DNA from: Mycobacterium florentinum
Lineage (GTDB): Bacteria; Actinomycetota; Actinomycetes; Mycobacteriales; Mycobacteriaceae
Assembly (NCBI RefSeq): GCF_010730355.1
Contig: NZ_AP022576.1
Location: 992,001 to 1,056,000 of the forward strand
Direction: 5' to 3'
DNA: 64,000 nt
The notes under the pieces are model-generated. The model ran no database searches, had not been told where the DNA came from, and saw only the letters and a list, made by a program, of their open reading frames with translations. The position numbers and the translations under genes are program-made. This document shows positions 58,669-64,000 of this stretch, in pieces (the first letter of the stretch is position 1; every line of letters begins with the position of its first letter).

Positions 58669-60011
58669 CGGCGCTGCTGGCGCACGGCCTGGGCGGGTCG
58701 AGCGATCTTCCGGTGCCCTACGCGTTTGCGATGGTCGGTGCCGCGTGGGCATTGACGTTCACATTCGCGTTGGTCGCCTTCGCCTGGCGCAGACCGCGAT
58801 TCGATCCGGATGCGCCCGGCCACCCGCTGCCGGAGTGGGTGACGACGCTGGTCGACGCCCGCGCCACGCGCTGGACGGCCGCCGGGGCGGCCCTGGCATT
58901 GGCGACGTGGGCGGTGCTGGCCGGGCTCTTCGGTCCGCAGACGCAAGCCAACGGCCTGCTCGGGGCGTTCTACGTGCTGCTGTGGGTCGGGCTGGTCGCG
59001 GTGTCGCTGGCGTTTGGGCCGGTGTGGCGGGTGATCTCGCCGATGCGCACGGTGTACCTGCTGTCGCGGCGCGCGCTGCCGCTGAGCGGGCCGCGGCTGC
59101 GCTACCCGGAAAGCTGGGGCTACCGCCCGGCCGCGGTGGGACTGTTCGCGTTCGTGTGGCTGGAGCTGGCCAGCCCGAACTCGGCATCGCTGCCCTGGGT
59201 GCGAGGCTGGCTGCTGGCCTACGCGGCGGTGTTGCTGGCCGGGGCGTGGCTGTGCGGGCAGCGCTGGCTGGCCAGGGCGGACCCGTTCGGCGTGTACAGC
59301 ATGGCGGTGTCGCGGCTGTCCCCGTTTTGGCGCTCGACGGCGACCGGGCGGATCGTGATCGGCAACCCGTTCGACCATCTGCCGTCGCTGCCGGTGCGGC
59401 CCGGGGTGGTCGCGATGCTGGCGGTGTTGCTCGGGTCGACGGCGTTCGACAGCTACTCGTCGTCGCCGACCTGGCGCGATTTCGCCGACCGGCTGTCCCG
59501 CCTGGGGCAGGATGTGCCGCCGACGGTGATGTCGTCGGTGCTGCGAACCGTCGGGCTGCTGGTCTTCATTTCGGTTGTCGCACTGACCTTTTCGATCGGC
59601 GCCCGGGCGACCGGCGGGGTGGACCGCGAGCAGCGGCGCGCCCTGCCCGGTCAACTGGCGCACTCGCTGATCCCGATCGTGGTGGGCTACATCTTCGCGC
59701 ACTACCTCTCCTACCTGGTGGAGCGCGGACAGCAGGCCGTGATCGCCCTCGCCGATCCGCTCGGCCGGGGCTGGAATCCGTTGGGGCCGGCGCACTTACA
59801 CGTGGACTACGTGTTGTCCCAGCATCCGCCGGTGTTGGCCGGAATCAAGGTGGCCTGCGTGGTCACCGGGCACATCGTCGCGGTGATCGCGGCGCACGAC
59901 CGCGCGCTGCGGCTGTTGCCGGCCGGCCATCAGCTCACCGGGCAGCTCACCATGATGCTGGTGATGGTCGGCTACACGTTCACCGGCTTGTACCTGCTCT
60001 TCGGCGGCTAG
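58665..60011 (+). CDS. Polytopic membrane protein, last gene of the cupredoxin operon
   Basis: A 448-residue protein with about ten to eleven helices. It begins MTALLAHGLGGSSDLPVPYA; I recall actinobacterial proteins with this HGxGxxxDLP opening being labelled fenitrothion hydrolase (FedB-like) in databases, a label of uncertain meaning. Other notable parts are GNPFDHLPSLPVRPGVVAML, SIGARATGGVDREQRRALPG and GPAHLHVDYVLSQHPPVLAG, plus a late GYIFAHYLSYLVERG. Histidines near membrane edges recall metal-linked proteins. It overlaps the lipoprotein gene by 4 bp and ends over the stop of the convergent 2H gene. Confidence 0.72.
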   Translation: MTALLAHGLGGSSDLPVPYAFAMVGAAWALTFTFALVAFAWRRPRFDPDAPGHPLPEWVTTLVDARATRWTAAGAALALATWAVLAGLFGPQTQANGLLGAFYVLLWVGLVAVSLAFGPVWRVISPMRTVYLLSRRALPLSGPRLRYPESWGYRPAAVGLFAFVWLELASPNSASLPWVRGWLLAYAAVLLAGAWLCGQRWLARADPFGVYSMAVSRLSPFWRSTATGRIVIGNPFDHLPSLPVRPGVVAMLAVLLGSTAFDSYSSSPTWRDFADRLSRLGQDVPPTVMSSVLRTVGLLVFISVVALTFSIGARATGGVDREQRRALPGQLAHSLIPIVVGYIFAHYLSYLVERGQQAVIALADPLGRGWNPLGPAHLHVDYVLSQHPPVLAGIKVACVVTGHIVAVIAAHDRALRLLPAGHQLTGQLTMMLVMVGYTFTGLYLLFGG

Positions 60012-60514
60012 AGCAGGTGCTCGACCCGCTTGTTGCCGTCCCAGCGGCGCAGGCCCGCGAAGCCGCCCTCGATCTGCGCCGGCCGGCCCGCGATGCGCAG
60101 CGCCCGGCCCAGCTGCGCACCACCGACCCGGCGCGCCAGCGTGACGTGTGCGGTCCACTGCCCGGGCAGGCTGTTGGGCATCGGCGCGGGTGCCAGATGG
60201 GGACCGCACACCCGGTGCACCTCGGCGTGCAGGTCCAGCAGCTCGATGCTGGGCACCAACAGCCGGGCGAACACGGCGCTGGTACGGCCGAACAGCACGG
60301 GCGCGCCGATCAGGGCACTGCGCGGAAGCCGCGCGCTCACCGGCCGCAGCAGGTCGTCGACGTCGGCCGAAATACTTTCCGCGACAGCCAATGTGACGTG
60401 CGGGCGGCTGGCCGGGGCCTGGCTGGGTATCCCGGCGCCGGCCAGCTCTTCCCAGATCCGCCGGACCGTGGCCTCGGTGTCGCGGTCGAAGACCAGCTCG
60501 ATCGAATGCACCAT
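60008..60514 (-). CDS. 2H phosphoesterase / 2'-5' RNA ligase family protein (Rv1571-like)
   Basis: A 168-residue two-lobed protein with the two HxT motifs of the family: SRPHVTLAVAESI near residue 38 and QWTAHVTLARRVGG near residue 122. 2H proteins open cyclic 2',3'-phosphates or act on RNA ends; the substrate here is unknown. ATG 60514 overlaps the bioD stop (TGATG), so it is the last gene of the bioA-F-D run, as in M. tuberculosis. A link to biotin is not evident. Confidence 0.88.
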   Translation of the reverse strand: MVHSIELVFDRDTEATVRRIWEELAGAGIPSQAPASRPHVTLAVAESISADVDDLLRPVSARLPRSALIGAPVLFGRTSAVFARLLVPSIELLDLHAEVHRVCGPHLAPAPMPNSLPGQWTAHVTLARRVGGAQLGRALRIAGRPAQIEGGFAGLRRWDGNKRVEHLL

Positions 60515-61194
60515 CAGCGCACCAGTGCGCTCACCCAGTCACGGTCGAACGCCGCGGCGCTCATCGTCGCGAAGTCGCCGACGGTCAGCGCGCCGGCCCC
60601 GGCGGGCAGCGCGGCCCGCACCGGCGCCAGCCGGTCCAGGGCCGACCGGTTCGAGGTCTGCGCCGGTGCGGGCTGCGCCGGCCAGCTGCCGATCACCAGG
60701 CCGGAGCACGAAAGCCCTTGTCCAGCAAGTGATTCCAGGGTAAGTGCGGTGTGGTTGAGCGTACCCAGTTCGGCGGTGACGGTGACCAGGACCGCCGCAC
60801 CCAGATCGACGGCGAGGTCACGCAGGGTGACGCCGCCGACGGCCAGTTCGACCAGCAGCCCGCCGGCGCCCTCGACCAGGGTGAGCCGATCCGGCCGGTC
60901 CAGGTCGCGGATGAGCTGCAGCATCTGCTCGCGGGTGGGCAGCGGCATCCCGGCCTGCTCGGCCGCCGCGACGGGCGCCAATGGCTGCGAATAGCGCGCC
61001 AGCCCGGCGGTCTCGGTCACCCCGGACAACCGGGTGACCTCGGCGAGGTCGTCGTCGCCGGAGTCGGTACCGGTTTGCGCGGGCTTGCACACCGCGACAT
61101 CGATCCCGGCCTGCCGGGCGTGACAGGCCAGCGCCGCGACGGCGACCGTCTTACCAACCCCCGTGCCGGTACCCGTAACGGCCACGACGGTCAA
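60514..61194 (-). CDS. bioD: Dethiobiotin synthetase
   Basis: Forms the ureido ring of dethiobiotin from DAPA, CO2 and ATP. TTG 61194, overlapping the bioF stop, gives 226 residues, the same as Rv1570. The P-loop is [39 protein letters not shown] and [20 protein letters not shown] follow. The open frame extends further up inside bioF but is not coding. Confidence 0.95.
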   Translation of the reverse strand: MTVVAVTGTGTGVGKTVAVAALACHARQAGIDVAVCKPAQTGTDSGDDDLAEVTRLSGVTETAGLARYSQPLAPVAAAEQAGMPLPTREQMLQLIRDLDRPDRLTLVEGAGGLLVELAVGGVTLRDLAVDLGAAVLVTVTAELGTLNHTALTLESLAGQGLSCSGLVIGSWPAQPAPAQTSNRSALDRLAPVRAALPAGAGALTVGDFATMSAAAFDRDWVSALVR

Positions 61195-62339
61195 TGGCGC
61201 GCCACCGCAAGAACATCGGTGAGCACCCGGCGCGCGACCTCCAGCTCGGCGGCATCCAGCGACGCGCGTGCGGTCAACCGCAGTCGCGACGTCCCGGCGG
61301 GCACGGTCGGCGGGCGGAAGCACCCCACCCGCACTCCGGCGTCCAGGCAGGCGGTCGCGGCGGCCACCGCCGCCTCCGGGTCGCCCAGGATCACCGACAC
61401 GACCGCCGACTGCGGCTCTTCGGGCACGCCGCAGATGTCGGCCAGTTCACGGGCGTGCCGCAGCACCGCCTCGGGCCGCCAGGCCTCGGTGCGCAGGACC
61501 TGCAGTGCGGCCAGCGCGGCACCGACGGCGGCCGGAGCCAGGCCGGTGTCGAAGATGAACGGCCGGGCCGCGTCGATCAGGTGGGCACGCACCTCGGGGG
61601 GCCCCAGCACCATGCCGCCCTGGCTGCCGAGCGCCTTGGACAGCGTGGTGGTCATCACGACGTCGGGTGCACCGGCGAGGCCGAGCTCGTGCAGCAGTCC
61701 GCGCCCGCTACCGCGCACCCCCAGCCCGTGGGCCTCGTCGACGATCAGCAGCGCCCGGTGGCGGCGGCAGACCTCGTGCAGCTCGCGCAGTGGGGACAGC
61801 ACGCCGTCGGCGCTGAAGACCGATTCGGTGATGACGACGGCCCGCTCCTCGTCGCGGGCGCTCAGGGCGGCGTCGACCGCATCGACGTCCAGGTGCGGCG
61901 TCACCACCACCCGCGCGCGCGACAGCCGGCACGCGTCCACCAGCGACGCGTGCGAACGGGCCTCCGAAACCAGCAGCGAACCCGGGCCGGACAGTCCGAC
62001 CACGGCTCCGAGGTTGGCGGTGTATCCCGAGGAGAACAGCAACCCGGTGGCGGCGCCGACGTAGTCGGCGAGCTCGGTCTCGAACTGTTCGTGCAGTTCG
62101 GTGTTGCCGGTGACCAGGCGCGAACCGGTGGCACCCGCACCCCAGACCCGCAGCGCCGCGACGCCGCCTTCGATCACGTCGGGATGCTGCGACAGACCGA
62201 GGTAGTCGTTGGACGCCAGGTCCAGCTCGGTGGCCACGGCCGGGCGCGGCCGCAGCGAGCGACGCAGCCCGGCCGCGCGGCGCTGCTGTTCGACCGCCTC
62301 CAGCCAGGCCAGTGGGGAAACCTCGATCGGTGCCTTCAT
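61191..62339 (-). CDS. bioF: 8-amino-7-oxononanoate synthase
   Basis: A PLP enzyme joining pimeloyl thioester and alanine. The 382 residues include [59 protein letters not shown] and the Schiff-base Lys in [22 protein letters not shown] 62339 begins [20 protein letters not shown]. Directly upstream lies a fragment copied from the bioA 3' end. Confidence 0.96.
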   Translation of the reverse strand: MKAPIEVSPLAWLEAVEQQRRAAGLRRSLRPRPAVATELDLASNDYLGLSQHPDVIEGGVAALRVWGAGATGSRLVTGNTELHEQFETELADYVGAATGLLFSSGYTANLGAVVGLSGPGSLLVSEARSHASLVDACRLSRARVVVTPHLDVDAVDAALSARDEERAVVITESVFSADGVLSPLRELHEVCRRHRALLIVDEAHGLGVRGSGRGLLHELGLAGAPDVVMTTTLSKALGSQGGMVLGPPEVRAHLIDAARPFIFDTGLAPAAVGAALAALQVLRTEAWRPEAVLRHARELADICGVPEEPQSAVVSVILGDPEAAVAAATACLDAGVRVGCFRPPTVPAGTSRLRLTARASLDAAELEVARRVLTDVLAVARH

Positions 62340-62340
62340 C

Positions 62341-62423
62341 GGCGTTCAGCCTACGAGCCTTGCCACCTCGACCATCGCCGAGGTGATCTGCGCGATCTCG
62401 TCGGGCCCGCAGTTCGGGCGGTC
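62341..62423 (-). pseudogene. Duplicated 3' end of bioA
   Basis: Bases 62341-62412 match 62881-62952 (the end of bioA with its stop codon) at 69 of 72 positions; the match fades after 62412, though a GGGCGG stays in common. It encodes the last ~24 residues of BioA ([16 protein letters not shown] against [16 protein letters not shown]). It sits 1 bp from the bioF ATG, where the true bioA end would lie in M. tuberculosis. Confidence 0.85.
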
Positions 62424-62449
62424 AAAACGGCTTTACCAGCCAACAGCCG
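62424..62449 (-). terminator. Possible terminator after the secreted Cys-rich gene
   Basis: On the minus strand CGGCT and AGCCG pair across a 12-nt loop, followed by TTTT at 62427-62424. The stem is short, so strength is uncertain. Confidence 0.4.
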
Positions 62450-62459
62450 GTTCTCGTCG

Positions 62460-62765
62460 TTAACCCTTGCACTGGGGCAAGAAGCCGGGGCCATAACCGC
62501 AGTCCATCGGTCCCTGTTCCACCTGGCCGTGTGGTGCCTGCGGGTTGTCATGCCAGGAGTAGTGCCAGTCGTGGCAGGCGTTCATGTCCCAATCTCCTGC
62601 TACCTGACCGGGCAGCGGTTGGCCCGGGCACCAACACGCATAGCTCGTGCAACCAGGAGGGAAGGCGTGGGCGATACCTACGCCCGACGCGATTCCGGCC
62701 ACCGCGCCGATGCCCGACACGGCCGCCGCGGCGATGGTCCGCATCAGGAGGTAATGCGTGCTCAC
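62460..62765 (-). CDS. Small secreted Cys-rich protein inserted between bioA and bioF
   Basis: A 101-residue protein. GTG 62765 has AGAGGA 7 nt upstream. A signal peptide (MRTIAAAAVSGIGAVAGIAS GVGIAHA, split here for length) starts at the internal Met 8. The mature part of about 68 residues is rich in Cys, Trp, His and Pro: FPPGCTSYACWCPGQPLPG, DWDMNACHDWHYSWHDNPQA, MDCGYGPGFLPQCKG, with six cysteines. Similar small secreted proteins occur in several copies in mycobacteria, of unknown role. Nothing links it to biotin; it appears to be an insertion. Confidence 0.75.
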   Translation of the reverse strand: MSTHYLLMRTIAAAAVSGIGAVAGIASGVGIAHAFPPGCTSYACWCPGQPLPGQVAGDWDMNACHDWHYSWHDNPQAPHGQVEQGPMDCGYGPGFLPQCKG

Positions 62766-62885
62766 CGGAGTTCCTCTCGATCGTCAATTCCAGATGGAGG
62801 AACGCGCCGTTAGTGTGACGCGGACCACATTGAGAATTCTTGCGGTGACCGCGACGCCGCACAACTCGCCATTGTGAACCGGCGT

Positions 62886-64000
62886 TCAGCCCACGAGGCT
62901 TGCCACCTCGACCATCGCCGAGGTGATCCGCGCGATCTCGTCGGGCCCGCAGATGTAGGGCGGCATCGCGTAGACGAGGTTGCGGAACGGGCGTAGCCAG
63001 ATGCCATGGTCCAGCGCCGCCGGGGTGGCCACGGCCAGGTCGACCGGCCCGGCGCATTCGATCACGCCGATGCCGCCGCACACCCGGACGTCGGCCACGC
63101 CGGGCAGGGCCCGGGCGGGCTCGAGTCCCGCCGCCAGCCCGGCCGCGATCTCGGCGATTCGCGACCGCCAATCCTGGCCCAGCAGCACCTCGACGCTGGC
63201 CACCGATACCGCACAGGCCAGCGGGTTGGCCATGAACGTGGGGCCGTGCATCAGCGCGCCGGCCTCGCCGGAGCTGATGGTGTGCGCGATGTCGGTGGTG
63301 CACAAGGTCGCGGCCAGGCTGAGGTATCCGCCGGTCAGCGCCTTGCCGACGCACATGATGTCCGGGCTCACGCCGGCGTGGTCGGCGGCGAACAACTCGC
63401 CGGTGCGACCGAACCCGGTGGCGATCTCGTCGAAGATCAGCAGCACGTCGTGGCGGCGGCAGATGTCACGAAGATCGCGCAGGTACGCGGGGTCGTGGAA
63501 GCGCATGCCGCCGGCGCCCTGGACGACGGGTTCGACGACGACGGCCGCCAGCTCGCCGGCGTGCTGTGCGAGTTGCTCCTCGAACGCGGCGCTGTAGGCG
63601 GCGTGGTAGTCGCGGGGCACCTGCGGGGCGAATACCTGACGGACCAGGATGTCGGTCCACAGCGAATGCATGCCGCCGTCGGGATCGCAGACGCTCATCG
63701 GCGTGAAGGTGTCGCCGTGATAGCCGCCGCGCCACGTCATCAGCCGGTGCTTGGCGGGGCGGCCGCGGCTGCGCCAATATTGCAGCGCCATCTTGACCGC
63801 GACCTCGACCGATACCGACCCGGAATCGCTGAAGAACACCGTTTCCAGGCCGGCCGGGGTGATCTCCACCAGCAGCTGGGCCAGCCGGGCCGCCGGCTCG
63901 TGGGTCAGTCCGCCGAACATCACATGGTTCATCGAGCTGAGCTGGGCTGCCAGGGCCTCGTCCAGCACCGGGTGGCCGTGACCGTGGATCGCGGTCCACC
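62886..64000 (-). CDS. bioA: DAPA aminotransferase (5' end cut by window edge)
   Basis: BioA makes 7,8-diaminopelargonate using S-adenosylmethionine as amino donor and PLP. About 371 C-terminal codons are visible. Seen are [80 protein letters not shown] and the Schiff-base Lys in [20 protein letters not shown]. The first in-frame ATG at 63968 is internal; the true start is beyond 64000. The C-terminal ~24 codons have been copied next to bioF. Confidence 0.97.
   Translation of the reverse strand, partial: WTAIHGHGHPVLDEALAAQLSSMNHVMFGGLTHEPAARLAQLLVEITPAGLETVFFSDSGSVSVEVAVKMALQYWRSRGRPAKHRLMTWRGGYHGDTFTPMSVCDPDGGMHSLWTDILVRQVFAPQVPRDYHAAYSAAFEEQLAQHAGELAAVVVEPVVQGAGGMRFHDPAYLRDLRDICRRHDVLLIFDEIATGFGRTGELFAADHAGVSPDIMCVGKALTGGYLSLAATLCTTDIAHTISSGEAGALMHGPTFMANPLACAVSVASVEVLLGQDWRSRIAEIAAGLAAGLEPARALPGVADVRVCGGIGVIECAGPVDLAVATPAALDHGIWLRPFRNLVYAMPPYICGPDEIARITSAMVEVASLVG

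Overview
The window is high-GC actinobacterial DNA. It almost certainly comes from a slow-growing non-tuberculous Mycobacterium: most proteins read as close relatives of the M. tuberculosis Rv1568-Rv1633 block, in reverse order (uvrB at the left edge, bioA at the right edge). Differences from M. tuberculosis are extra kinase, membrane and redox genes, a broken chaA, and the absence of the phiRv1 prophage/REP13E12 material beside bioB. Family assignments rest on motifs and recalled homologues; no database search was run.

Layout. 1-6.3 kb: uvrB (cut by the edge), then a PknF-type Ser/Thr kinase divergent from an Rv1747-type FHA-FHA-ABC exporter. 6.3-13.4 kb: a DUF402 protein, a shortened LigD-phosphoesterase-like protein and a secreted protein converge on polA-rpsA-coaE. 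13.4-15.2 kb: a DUF35/thiolase pair behind a KstR-type operator. 15.3-19.2 kb: pdtaR, tRNA-Leu(CAA), a 36-residue lipopeptide-like small gene with a strong hairpin, a two-TM protein, the class III adenylate cyclase Cya and an HdeD-like protein. 19.3-25.1 kb: the cydABDC operon for cytochrome bd oxidase and its ABC exporter. 25.1-36.8 kb (minus strand): trpE, a trp-region membrane protein, trpC-trpB-trpA, lgt, TM2 and DUF2752 proteins, pykA, tesB, and a DUF2156 membrane protein. 36.9-40.3 kb: bcpB, a chaA pseudogene, a kinase fused to a TPM domain, and a small helical protein. 40.3-46.7 kb (minus strand): hisD-C-B-H-A-impA-F-I. 46.8-52.7 kb: an Rv1598c-like F420-nitroreductase-family gene, a zinc alcohol dehydrogenase, nadA-nadB-nadC, and a divergent Nudix regulator (NrtR type) with a palindromic operator in the shared gap. 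52.7-56.0 kb: a lipase, then bioB-bsaP-DUF2567. 56.2-60.0 kb: an uncharacterised four-gene membrane/cupredoxin operon. 60.0-64.0 kb: bioA-(secreted Cys-rich gene)-bioF-bioD-2H phosphoesterase.

Functionally this is a core biosynthesis region: His, Trp, NAD and biotin, plus lipoprotein maturation and respiration. PriA (hisA) probably also does the TrpF step, since no trpF lies in the trp cluster; trpD and trpG are also absent from it. No intergenic gap reaches 300 bases.

The most unusual items are: the 56.2-60.0 kb operon, a candidate uncharacterised copper or redox system; a secreted-protein gene inserted between bioA and bioF with a partial copy of the bioA 3' end left beside bioF; two copies of a short repeat with 10-bp terminal inverted repeats, both in gaps between convergent genes; a chaA pseudogene with a frameshift and an internal deletion; a tRNA-Leu without a long variable arm; and a kinase-TPM fusion.
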